Part shown: positions 13,110 through 21,859 of the stretch, piece after piece
Layout of the letters: every line of letters begins with the position of its first letter
Position numbering within the stretch: the first letter of the stretch is position 1
From: Symbiodinium natans
Lineage: Eukaryota > Sar > Dinophyceae > Suessiales > Symbiodiniaceae
DNA length: 62,500 bases
Direction: 5' to 3'
Assembly: GCA_905221605.1 (NCBI GenBank)
Contig: CAJNDS010000767.1
Location: 1-62,500, forward strand
Position numbers and translations under genes: made by a program
Notes under the pieces: generated by a model
Told to the model about the DNA's origin: nothing
Seen by the model: only the letters and a program-made list of their open reading frames with translations
Databases searched by the model: none

Positions 13110-14865
13110 CCCCGAGCACGTAACTCGAGGCTGTATGTCCCCTTGCTCCATGCGTCCGCCGGGTCCCTGAGTGGAGGCGCCGAGGGTATGTGGCGTGCGT
13201 TTCCGGGCGCTGACCCGCGATGGAGCCAGCTGGTGGGCGCCTTGCGCGAGTCGGGGCCCGGACATCCTGCAGGCCGTGTGCGCTGTCGCCGCGGCGGACT
13301 TCCCGAATGAGCCCGTCGCGCCTGACGCGCAGGCCGTGGTGGCCCAGCGCTGGGCCTCCACGACAAGCGCAGCGCAAGCCCCCCCTGCCAAGCGTTTGTG
13401 TGACGTTGACTTGGCGTCTGAAGCTGAGAAACGCGTTTACACGTTCCAGTCGCCCCCGCGGTGTCGGGGCCTCCCCCGAAATGATGAGGGTAGCACTCGA
13501 GGCGGTCCGTGATGACGAGGCGGGGGTAGGGGCGTGCGACGGTTGGGCCTCGTTTCTCCTCGCGCCGCGCATGCTGCTTCTTCGAGCGCCCGGCCAGACC
13601 CGTGTCCCGGCATCCGAGTTTCGGCGCAGGGAACACTTGTTTTGCACTGGGCAGTCGCTGCAACTTTGGCGCGAGAGCGCTGACGCCGCCCAGGAACGGC
13701 GCGATGGGACGTGGTGCGGCTCCGACGCCCCGGAACACTCCGAGGCCGACCGGAGACGCCGCGCTGAGAGGGCAACAGCCCTCGCACACGTGGGCGAACT
13801 GTCCGCGGCGGCGAAGGCTCTCACGGCGCCCCCCCTCGCGCCCGCTACGCAAGCGACGTTGGACGCCCTCGGGACCCGCGCAGACGACCACAGACTGACC
13901 AGGTCCCGCTTGCCGCAGACTTGCGCCTGCCGACCGTTGAGCAGGCCCAATTGAGTGCGGACCGGCTATTCGCCAACCTGCGTCGCGCGCGGCGGGGCGC
14001 TGCAGCAGACGGCCTGTATGCGTTCCTCGACGATGTCTACCTCACATCCGATCCAGAGCGCACCCTCGAAGTGCCCAGACGTGCCTGCCGAGGCACGCCG
14101 GGCACGCCAATGGACACATCCACCTCGGCAAAACCAAGGCCCGGAACCTAGCCGGGGAGGAGCCTGCCGGCTTAGTCGAAGCGATCCCGTTGGCGGAGGA
14201 CGGTTCATCGTGTTGGCGCGGGGACTGGAGCTTACTCGTGGCGCAGCAGGGACATGCAGGGACTGGTCGTCCTGGGCAGTCCGTTGGTGCCCGCGAGTTC
14301 GTCGCAGCAAAGCTTGAGGAAATAAGCGCCAAACACGAGGCTTGTTCGCCCGGTTGCCGGACGTGCAAGACCTGCAGTGCACGTGGCCGCTGTTGCTCTT
14401 GCCGCCGGCGGATACAGTCTCCTTCGCGGAGGCGCATGACGCTGCAGTGCCTGGGCAGGCTTTTCTCAGGGGCGGATGACGCGCTTGTTTTGACCCCGAC
14501 CGGCATGCCACGGGACCGGACTTCACCGTACCCAGCGACGAGTTCCGGATTCTGCTCCTGAGCCGCTAACCGCGCTCGATGTCGCCTCGTCGTCCTTCGG
14601 ACTGGAAGTGGGCGGCCGCTTCGGAGCAGAGCCGCTCGGCTTCATACGGCGCTTGGCGCGGGCACGCGGCGCGACGCGCGCAGCGTGGAGCTCGGGTCGG
14701 GCTTTGGCTCGCCGATGGACGGGTCTCGCTGGACGGGTCTCGTTTCGTTGGCGGCGCTGAGAGCCCACGTGGCCACGTTGCTGGAGCTGCCGGTCCACCC
14801 TGTCGACGCCAGTGACGGCACCGAGGTGCCGGTCGGCGACCTTCTGGCGGAGCTGCCGTAGTGCA
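13110..14865 (+). pseudogene. RING-LINE copy with internal deletion
   Basis: The copy begins with NSRLYVPLLHASAG (13118-13165), matching the intact element near residue 313. It continues through APRMLLLRAPG (13560-13600) and ERATALAHVGELSAAAKAL, then LFANLRRARRGAAADG (13970-14012). The last phrase runs directly into LYAFLDDVYLTSDPER (14014-14065), the polymerase catalytic strand, so most of the fingers and palm has been deleted. The C-terminal end survives in other frames: SSFGLEVGGRFGAEPLGF near 14595-14640, then a stop after VGDLLAELP (14861). Frameshifts and the missing palm mean it cannot be active. Confidence 0.75.
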
Positions 14866-14895
14866 GGATCGTCGCTCGCCCGTCTAGCTTGATGG

Positions 14896-15063
14896 GCTGT
14901 TAGCGACGACATGGTCGAAGTATTGACTGCAGGCGACGTTCACAAATACTTGGGACGACATATCAGTGCAGATCCTCGATGCCGCAGTCAGACAGAACTC
15001 AAACATAGGTTCCAGGTGGGATGGGCAAAGTTTCGCAAACACCGTCATATTCTTACAAACAAA
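14896..15063 (+). pseudogene. Older LINE of a second family, left part
   Basis: An open frame reads VSDDMVEVLTAG, then VHKYLGRHISADPRCRSQ and HRFQVGWAKFRKHRHIL, ending TNK at 15063. The KYLGR..S.D and HR...AW.KF pattern is the region after the YADD block in a common dinoflagellate LINE family. The frame is cut at 15063 by the insertion of the DinoSL-bearing element and resumes at 21279. Upstream of 14896 it is cut by the preceding RING-LINE fragment, so only the thumb side is left here. Confidence 0.75.
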
Positions 15064-15095
15064 AGCCATTTTGGCTCAAGCCATTTTGGCTCAAG
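15064..15095 (+). other. Tandem relict dinoflagellate spliced leader (DinoSL)
   Basis: Bases 15064-15080 are AGCCATTTTGGCTCAAG, the last 17 nt of the 22-nt DinoSL that is trans-spliced to dinoflagellate mRNAs. Directly behind, 15081-15095 are CCATTTTGGCTCAAG, its last 15 nt. The second copy is cut exactly after the internal AG of the leader. That is the expected product if a leader already written into the genome served as the trans-splice acceptor for a new one. The array sits exactly at the 5' boundary of the inserted element. Confidence 0.93.
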
Positions 15096-16607
15096 GGGAC
15101 TGTTCTCTGCTCTGTCGTCGTCCAACAGGTTCCGGGCCTTTTTAACGAGGTTCGCTGTGTAGTAACGGGCCTCCGGGGGAAGCTAGCCACGGTAGGTGCG
15201 CTTCGTGCATGGTGGCTGTGACACTCTTGCTAGGCGGCGTGAAACTTCAGGGGACCGAGGTTGACGGACACTTCCTGGTGCCGGCGGAAAGCTTTTGGGC
15301 TGCGGGCGGGGTCGTGGAGCGCGCGCCTGACGCAGCCCCCGCTTCCCCTACGCCCAGCCGATCCCCCACGGGGCCAGCGCGCAGCCCATCCAGCAGTCGG
15401 TCGCGCAGTCGCAGCCCGCCACGACGCAACAGGCCTCCTACCCCACCGCCGGCGCGTGTGCGGCCGACTCGAGCTGTGGTGCCCGAGCGAGTTCGCCGTA
15501 AGCGCGTGCACCGAGGGTGCCGGTCGGGGGCCCAGGCTAGGGCGAGGCGCGAGTTGTCGGGTAGTGAGTCCCCGCCACCAGCGCGACCACCGCCGCCGCA
15601 GAGCTCGTCACCTTTCGGGGTTCCCATTCGGCTTGACTCCAACCAGTCCCCCTTCAGCACCAGGCCAGCTGTTTCGCCCTTCCTTGCCTTTAGTCCAGTT
15701 CGCCCAGTGCCTGGACCGTCGCCTTTCCTGGCTCAGCCGGTGCCCCAGCTTCTCCCACCGTGGTTGCACCATTGCCGCGGTCCTGCTCGCTGACACCCAG
15801 GCCTGGACGCGCATCGGGCTGATTGAGTCGGTGCCTGCCCGATCCTGGCCGCTGGCGCCCTTGGGCCGCCGCGGCCGGGTCGGGGGTTGCCGCCTCGGTC
15901 ACCTACTCGTGGTTCATTTGCAGGCTGACTGGTGGATCAGGTTTGTAATTTCAGTGTGCCGGTTTGAAGACGTGCACTCCAGTCCAGTGCACACAATTCT
16001 TGGAAGGACCGGCCGCAGGCGCCTCGGGGCAGCCGCTGGCCGCGTTTTGTCAAGCTGGGGCCTCATTGCTGTTGCGTGCCGTGTTTGCTCGCTTCGTCTT
16101 GCACACGGCTTTCAGGAAGCCTTTGGCGCGGCGCTTATTTTTGAGGCGGGGGTGCGTGGGGTGCAGAGCGCATAGTCCCTGCGCCCACTGTCAGGTGTGT
16201 TTCCGTGGAAAAGGCATCGACAAGAGCCCGCGGCCGCACCCTCGCCACTGGTTGAGCCTTTGCGCCCCGCCAGCAGCTGTCCCGTTTTTGCTCAGGCAGA
16301 AGCGCCTCCTCGGCAGCCGCCTTGCAAGTTTTTGTCCGGCCCCCGGTTCACCCAACAGGCTTAGCGGGCGTACGGCCGCTGGCGCTTCCGAGGCTGCCGT
16401 GGCTGTGCTGCCTCACCGGTGTGTCCCGGCCTCGTCCCTTTCCCCCTCTTTCTTTCTTGCCTCACGTTTGCCGCTTCCCTCGCGGCTGAACACCTTTAAG
16501 CATCGGTAAGCGCGCTTCCTCAGGTCCGTGCGCCTTCTGGCAGCCACCTGACGCGTGCCCACCACGGCCTTCACGGAACCAAAGGACAAAAAGTCTGCAC
16601 TGCGTGG
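15096..16607 (+). other. Leader region of the RING-LINE
   Basis: About 1.5 kb between the relict leaders and the main start codon. It is GC-rich and holds a proline/serine/arginine-rich open frame (15209-15793, 194 codons, with SRSRSRSPPRR) that starts at an ATG, and a second overlapping frame (15261-16175). Neither has a recognisable domain. The first could be a small ORF1-type RNA-binding protein by composition, but GC-rich leader sequence gives such frames by chance. Around 15170-15290 some phrases (VGALRA, GTEV) echo the C-terminal end of other family copies. Confidence 0.4.
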
Positions 16608-19600
16608 ATGGCTCGCCGCATCTCTCGGGCGGATACGCCGGATCGCTGTCGTCGCCAACCGTCCCCGGTTCTCTCCGTCGCTTCGCGGTCGCCGCCGCCC
16701 AGCTCCTCCGGCAGTGCCACGCCGAGGGCGCCGGAGGCGGAGCTCGACTCGTGTTGCGTGTGTTTGGAAGCCCTCCAACCGAGCGTGTCTGGAGAGCGCG
16801 CGCCGCGGCCGTTCCCGACGTGTGCGCGTCACCAGCTGCACCTCGGGTGCTTAGCCCAGTTCCGCGCGCAAGCCTCCCGTCCAGCCGACTTACTATGCCC
16901 CTTGTGCCGCCACAGTCGCTGCCCCGCGTGCGAGCCGGAAGGGTGGACGGCCCGACACGACGCGGCGTTGCGCGACGAGTGCGCGCGACAGGGTGTGCAG
17001 ATGCCGGCTCGGCGTTCTGGTGAAGAGACTGTGCGGGAAGCCGTGCAGGATTACGCGCTCCGCACCTTCACCTCCAACGACGCGCCCGAACCGCCGCCGC
17101 CTCCAGGCGTCGTTGTGCTGTGCTGCAACCGTGTTGCGGCCACGCGCGGAGCAGGCGGGGTCAACTTCGTTGCTTTGCCGCACCGCGACATGGACTGGGC
17201 GCCGCAGCCGATTAGGCACGAAGCGGGCATTGCAGCGTGGCGACCGGCCTGGCTGTGCCCTGGTTGCGCTCGGGATGTCCAGCTGGATGACATCCATGTC
17301 CCGGCAAATGCCGGACAGACTTGCGGGGGTTGCGGCAGTCGGCTGTGGTGGGAATACGACCGTGCCATCGAACGTGGGCGACTTCGCTGCTCTCACGGTT
17401 GCAACCGGCCAGCAGAGGAGCTGCGGGCGCCCGAGCCCGTCAGGCCAGCGCCGCCGGCGCTCCCACACGTGTCTGGGCGCGGAGGTGGCAGTGCGTTCTG
17501 GCTGTCGCGCGGCCCACCTACAGGCGATGTGCGGGAAAGCACCAACTCCTGGCTGTACGTTCCGCTTCTCCATGCAGCTGCGGCGGATCTCGCGGTCGCT
17601 GCGCTTGCGGAATGGCGAGCAGACCCGCGTGCTGCCAGCTGGTGGGAAGAAGCCCGTCACGTGCTCATGGCGTCCGAGCCCGTCAGCCCGCAAACGCTGG
17701 TGGCAGCTGTAGTCCGTGCTGTGGAGGCCGCGCCAACACACGAGCATCACCTGCCTGACCTCGTCTCACGCATCCAGGATGCGGGGCTGCCCAGCAGTGC
17801 GCGTGTCCACGTCGGATGGGCGGTCCGCCAGCTCCGGGAGCCGGATGCGTACTTGCTCGCGCCCGTGCAGGAGGCCTTGCTCGAGTGCTACGGAGGCATG
17901 CAGCTGGCGTCGGCGCTTGACCGGCATTCCGATCGCTTCCGCGCCATGCCGGCCCCGGGCGCCGCTCCCCCTCATGGAGAAGTCGCCGAGACATCCGCGC
18001 GCGGCGGGCGGGGACGCCGCCGTGGGCGGGGCCGTGGCGTTCCGCCGGCTTCTGGGGCGCGTCAGCGTGACCATGATTCGTCGGGCAGCGATACTGCTGC
18101 GGCCCCGGTTCCAGACCACGCCCAGGTGCCGGATCGACAGCCGGTTTCCCTTCCCGACTTCCCTCGCGCTGCTTGGCAGTGGCTTGACGGCCTTGATCTC
18201 CTCGCTGAGCTCCGTCGCCAAGTGCCCACCCTGCACACCGTGCCCCGTTTTCTCGCCGCGGGAGTCCGCCATGCGCTTGTTTCCGCGCTTCAGGCGATTC
18301 GGGTGGCGCATGAGGGCCGCGACGACGTCGCGCGTGTGCGGGCGTGGAAGCTCTTCTTGCTTTTGCCGCGCTTGCTCCTTGCCCGTTGCGTCGAGACGGG
18401 TGGAGAAGGTCGGGCCGTTCTACTCCGCCGGGTGCAACTCTTTCGGGAAGGTCGTTGGGACAGCCTGCATGGCCAGCTCGGCGCAGTGCCCTCCCGCACG
18501 CGGCAGCCCACAACCCCGGATGCCTCGGAGGCTCGCGCAGCTGCGGCCTGTGCCCGGGTCCGGCGAGGGGAGCTCTCCCGAGCGCGCCAGGTCCTCACTG
18601 CGGCCGCGTTGGCGCCCGGGGACGAAGCCACGCTCCGAGCACTCACCGACCCTTCCAGACGGCCGCCGCAGCCGCTGCGACCAGTCCCGCAGCACGTGAT
18701 GAACCATCACCCTGCGGAGGAGGTCGCGCTCTCCAAGCAACAAGTCGCCGACGCGCTTCGCACCTCCAAGCGCGGGTCAGCTGCTGGCCTGTCGGGCGCC
18801 ACTGTCGAGTTCTACAAGTTGCTCCTCGACGATGAGGGTGCCTTAGAGGCCTTCACATTCGTGGTCAATGTCGCAGCTCGCGCGCAGGCTCCTCCGGTTG
18901 CGTTGGACGCCCTGGCCTTGTCGCGCCTCACCGCCCTTCGCAAGCCACAGGGAGGGGTCAGAGGCATTGCCACCGGAGATGTCTTCCGTCGCCTCGTCTC
19001 TCGTGCTTTGGCGCGCGCGTATGCCGGGGAGCTCGACGAAGCAACGCGCCCGTTTCAGTTCGCGTTGCGGACCCGTGCAGGCACGGATAGCCTGGCTGCC
19101 ATGCTGCGCTCTGCGGTGGAGTTCGACCCGCGGGCGACCGTCGTCTCCCTCGACGGCAGGAGTGCGTATGATACTATCAGCCGGGCGGCAATCCTATCAA
19201 AGCTCAGCGAGGTGGTGCCGGCACTTTTGCCCTTCGCCCGAGCCATTTATGCACGCACGTCCACTTTTCTGTGGTGGGACGATGAGGGGACCCTCCACGA
19301 AATCTCCCAAGCGGAGGGGATTGAGCAGGGAGATCCCCTCGCGCCAGGCCTGTATGCGTTAGGCCAGCACGAGTCGCTCGTGGCTGCGGCTGCTCGCCTC
19401 GCACAGGGCGAGCGCCTGTTGGCGTTTCTCGACGATCTTTACGTCGTGACTACGCCGGAGCGATCTGGGCACCTGGGAGGTGTCGTTGCAGGTGAGGTTG
19501 AGCGCGGCGCGGGCGTCGCAGCCAACCTCGGCAAGACACAAATATACAACGCTCAGGGAGGCGCAGCGCCGCCGGACGTTGCCGCCTTAGGCCCGGACGT

Positions 19601-21191
19601 CTGGCGGGGTGATTTGCCGCCCGAACAGCGTGGGTTCGTCGCACTCGGCGTCCCGATCGGCCACCCGGACTTCGTTGCGTCCCAGGCCGAAGAGCGCCTG
19701 CGCGCCGAGGCCGAGTTGCTGCGGCGATTGCCGCTCCTGCCGGACCTCCAGTGCGCGTGGCTGCTCCTTGTCTACTGCGCGTCGCCCCGGGCGCAGCATT
19801 TGCTCCGCAACGTCCCGCCCGACCACATCCTCCCTTATGCCCGGGCCCACGATGACGCGATATGGGACGTCGTCACGCGCCTTCTTGGTGGGGAAGGCCC
19901 GGGTGAGGAGGCTGCGTGGATTGCAGCGCGCCTCGGCGCCTTCCTGCCGCCCAGCTTGGGGGGCCTGGGCTTGTTGGCTGCAGAGCGGGTTGCGCCGGCT
20001 GCATACTGGGCGGCTTGGGCAGATGCCCTCCCAGTTTTGCGCCAACGCTTCCCCGACGTCGCCCAGCAACTCGTGCGCGCGCTCGAAGGCGATGCAGTCG
20101 CCGCACCGCCCTGCGTGCGGGCAGCGGCGGCGGCTACGGAGCGCTTAGACGCGGCTGGTTGGGAGGAGCGGCCTCACTGGGCGGCATGTGCCGACGGGGC
20201 CCAGGTCCCGGCTACAGACGGTGAGCTCGGGCTCGGTGGCCCTGGCTGGCAGCGACGCGCTGTTCTCGCACTCCACACGTCCTTCCGAGAACGCGAACTG
20301 CTCCCGGCCATGGCGCCCGATGCGCGAGCCCTCTTTCGCTCTCAGTCTGGGCAACATGCGGGCATGTGGCTCGCCGCCATACCGGCTGACGCAGCTGCGA
20401 CCCTGGCCCCAGACTTGATGCACATTGCCCTCAGGCGACGCCTCCGCCTGCCGCTACCATTGACCGCCCTGCATTGTGGAGGCGACGGAGCTCCCGGCTG
20501 CCATGGACAGGCCGATGCGTTAGGTGACCACTTCGTCGCCTGCCCGCGTACTGGCTTGCTGCCGCGCCGAGGCTTTGTCCTTGAGCGCGCGTGGGTGCAG
20601 GTCGCGCGTGAGGCGGTCGGGGCGGAGGGCCGAGTAGTGCCACAGCAGTGGCTGGCCCGGACCACGGCACCTGGCGTTGCGCCTGCGGACCGCCGCCGCT
20701 TGGACTTGGTGGTGTACGGGGCCACGCCGGGCGGTGAGGCACTCTGTTGTGACGCGACGCTTGTCTCGCCCCTGACGCGAGCGGGTCGCCCAGTCCCAGG
20801 TGCCGACGTGCGAGACGGGGCCGCGTTGGCGGCCGCGCGCCGCCGCAAGCACGCGCGATATCCCGAGCTCCTGCGGGGAGGTCCGCAACGGCTCGTCGTG
20901 CTCGCGGCGGAGGTGGGCGGCAGGTGGGGCGAGGAGTGCCAGCGCTTCGTTCGCCAGCTCCTGCGTCTCCGCGTTCAGAGGGCCCCTGCAACCCTGCGTG
21001 CCACGGCGGCCCAGGGGTGGGCAAGGCGATGGTGGGGCCTGCTCTCGGTCGCCGTGCAGAGGGCAGTTGCCAGCACGGCCCTGGGTGTCTGGACGATGCC
21101 GGCGCTGCCGGGCTCGCCGGACGGGGTCCCCCTCGCTGATGTCCTTGAGCTCGCCGATTTCGCGGGGCCCAGCCGCCTGCCGCCTCGGTGA
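16608..21191 (+). CDS. RING-LINE polyprotein: RING, RT, zinc knuckle, REL endonuclease
   Basis: This single intact 1527-codon frame encodes the transposition protein. Residues 49-103 form a RING-type cluster (CCVCLEAL, then C72, H75, H78, C81, then CPLC). A second zinc cluster (CPGC...CGGCG...CSHGC) lies near residues 220-265, and a Gly/Arg patch near 465-478. The reverse transcriptase spans about 700-960: motif A SLDGRSAYDT with Asp849, EQGDP, then the catalytic FLDDLYV with Asp942/Asp943. The usual Tyr is replaced by Leu-Asp-Asp context, as in its relatives here. A CCHC-like knuckle (CGG...CHG...GDH..AC) starts at residue 1290. A restriction-like endonuclease follows, with Asp1366 (RRRLDLVVYG), Asp1382 (CCDATLVSPL) and Glu1435 (AAEVGGRW). 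RT, then knuckle, then REL endonuclease is the order in R2/NeSL-type LINEs. The N-terminal RING is unusual; a ubiquitin-ligase role is only a guess. Start at ATG 16608 just precedes the RING. Confidence 0.88.
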   Translation: MARRISRADTPDRCRRQPSPVLSVASRSPPPSSSGSATPRAPEAELDSCCVCLEALQPSVSGERAPRPFPTCARHQLHLGCLAQFRAQASRPADLLCPLCRHSRCPACEPEGWTARHDAALRDECARQGVQMPARRSGEETVREAVQDYALRTFTSNDAPEPPPPPGVVVLCCNRVAATRGAGGVNFVALPHRDMDWAPQPIRHEAGIAAWRPAWLCPGCARDVQLDDIHVPANAGQTCGGCGSRLWWEYDRAIERGRLRCSHGCNRPAEELRAPEPVRPAPPALPHVSGRGGGSAFWLSRGPPTGDVRESTNSWLYVPLLHAAAADLAVAALAEWRADPRAASWWEEARHVLMASEPVSPQTLVAAVVRAVEAAPTHEHHLPDLVSRIQDAGLPSSARVHVGWAVRQLREPDAYLLAPVQEALLECYGGMQLASALDRHSDRFRAMPAPGAAPPHGEVAETSARGGRGRRRGRGRGVPPASGARQRDHDSSGSDTAAAPVPDHAQVPDRQPVSLPDFPRAAWQWLDGLDLLAELRRQVPTLHTVPRFLAAGVRHALVSALQAIRVAHEGRDDVARVRAWKLFLLLPRLLLARCVETGGEGRAVLLRRVQLFREGRWDSLHGQLGAVPSRTRQPTTPDASEARAAAACARVRRGELSRARQVLTAAALAPGDEATLRALTDPSRRPPQPLRPVPQHVMNHHPAEEVALSKQQVADALRTSKRGSAAGLSGATVEFYKLLLDDEGALEAFTFVVNVAARAQAPPVALDALALSRLTALRKPQGGVRGIATGDVFRRLVSRALARAYAGELDEATRPFQFALRTRAGTDSLAAMLRSAVEFDPRATVVSLDGRSAYDTISRAAILSKLSEVVPALLPFARAIYARTSTFLWWDDEGTLHEISQAEGIEQGDPLAPGLYALGQHESLVAAAARLAQGERLLAFLDDLYVVTTPERSGHLGGVVAGEVERGAGVAANLGKTQIYNAQGGAAPPDVAALGPDVWRGDLPPEQRGFVALGVPIGHPDFVASQAEERLRAEAELLRRLPLLPDLQCAWLLLVYCASPRAQHLLRNVPPDHILPYARAHDDAIWDVVTRLLGGEGPGEEAAWIAARLGAFLPPSLGGLGLLAAERVAPAAYWAAWADALPVLRQRFPDVAQQLVRALEGDAVAAPPCVRAAAAATERLDAAGWEERPHWAACADGAQVPATDGELGLGGPGWQRRAVLALHTSFRERELLPAMAPDARALFRSQSGQHAGMWLAAIPADAAATLAPDLMHIALRRRLRLPLPLTALHCGGDGAPGCHGQADALGDHFVACPRTGLLPRRGFVLERAWVQVAREAVGAEGRVVPQQWLARTTAPGVAPADRRRLDLVVYGATPGGEALCCDATLVSPLTRAGRPVPGADVRDGAALAAARRRKHARYPELLRGGPQRLVVLAAEVGGRWGEECQRFVRQLLRLRVQRAPATLRATAAQGWARRWWGLLSVAVQRAVASTALGVWTMPALPGSPDGVPLADVLELADFAGPSRLPPR

Positions 21192-21242
21192 GACGTGTGT
21201 ACATAGGGGGGGTGTGGGGACCTGGATCACGACCGCCGCGAG

Positions 21243-21285
21243 GAAAAAAAAAAAACAAAAAAAAAGAAAAAAAAAAAAAAACAAA
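21243..21285 (+). repeat. A-rich 3' tail of the RING-LINE
   Basis: The tail is a run of A broken by single C and G residues, 52 nt after the stop codon of the polyprotein, ending where the host LINE frame resumes. It reads as a decayed poly(A) tail from mRNA-templated insertion. Its last bases (AAACAAA) are also the probable right target-site duplication. Confidence 0.85.
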
Positions 21286-21850
21286 CATGTGTCCATCGCA
21301 TTGAGATTGAAATTTTTCGATACAGTATTGACTCCAGTACACGTATTGCCGTTGACTCTGTCACAAGTTCATACACTGGATGCATTGCAACGACGAATGC
21401 TTCGCTCTGTGGTTGGCTGGGTGCGAGTTGCAAACGAAGATTGGCACAGCACTATGAGTCGGATGAAACACAGACTGACTGCAGCGTTACACATACACCC
21501 TGTGGACACCTGGTCTCGCCAGCTTGCACGACGTCAGTACAACTTCGCTTTCCAAATGTTGCGAATTCCCAATTGGGCCGCGACTGTTGTCAAATGGTGT
21601 CCAGAAAGCAACTGGCAAGCAAATTTCGACCCGGTCGCCCGCTAACGAAGTGGGATGATCGACTCCGCAGTTTTGCAGCCTGTAATTTTCCAGCGGTGAA
21701 TACGTGGACTGATATTGCTGAAACAGCAAATTGGCCGCCCGCTGCAAGCCAGTACGTGCAAAGCTTTACTTTACGAATGTATAGACCGAATCGTGCCAAC
21801 ACTCAAGCACGCCCCCATTCCCCATGTCCTTCTAGGACCGTGGTCCACTA
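21279..21850 (+). pseudogene. Older LINE of a second family, right part
   Basis: This continues the frame broken at 15063. It reads TNKHVSIALRLKFFDTVLTP, then LDALQRRMLRSVVGWVRVA, then the R.KHRL.AA...HPVDTWS region and a long C-terminal stretch ending at a stop near 21850. The LQRRMLR..VGW phrase is typical of the segment after the reverse transcriptase in dinoflagellate L1-like elements. A frame change near 21645 moves the frame to the one that ends PCPSRTVVH. Together with 14896-15063 it is a 5'-truncated dead copy into which the RING-LINE inserted. Confidence 0.78.
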
Positions 21851-21859
21851 GCAGCAGGA

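Larger units (their letters stand above)
15064..21285 (+). mobile_element. Full-length retrotransposed RING-LINE, DinoSL to A-tail
   Basis: This is a complete retrocopy of a spliced-leader-capped mRNA. The 5' end is a partial DinoSL followed by a second truncated DinoSL (15064-15095). A leader of about 1.5 kb follows, then the intact 1527-codon ORF (16608-21191). After about 50 nt comes an A-rich tail broken by a few C/G (21243-21285). AAACAAA occurs at both edges (15057-15063 and 21279-21285) and is the best candidate target-site duplication, although the right copy overlaps the tail. The element is inserted in another LINE whose frame runs ...TNK up to 15063 and resumes TNKHVSIALRLK after it. 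Insertion therefore happened by target-primed reverse transcription into an existing repeat, recently enough that the ORF is undamaged. Confidence 0.85.

Noticed and set aside
12728-13950. Two minus-strand ORFs of 387 and 314 codons
   Set aside because: Both lie antisense to decayed RING-LINE copies, overlap each other, and have Arg/Ala/Gly-rich composition typical of shadows in GC-rich DNA.
15209-15793. Pro/Ser/Arg-rich ORF as a firm ORF1 protein
   Set aside because: It is open and starts at ATG, but has no domain and the overlapping frames are equally open. Kept only as part of the leader description.
20431-21342. 303-codon minus-strand ORF
   Set aside because: Antisense of the endonuclease domain of the intact element and its A-tail.
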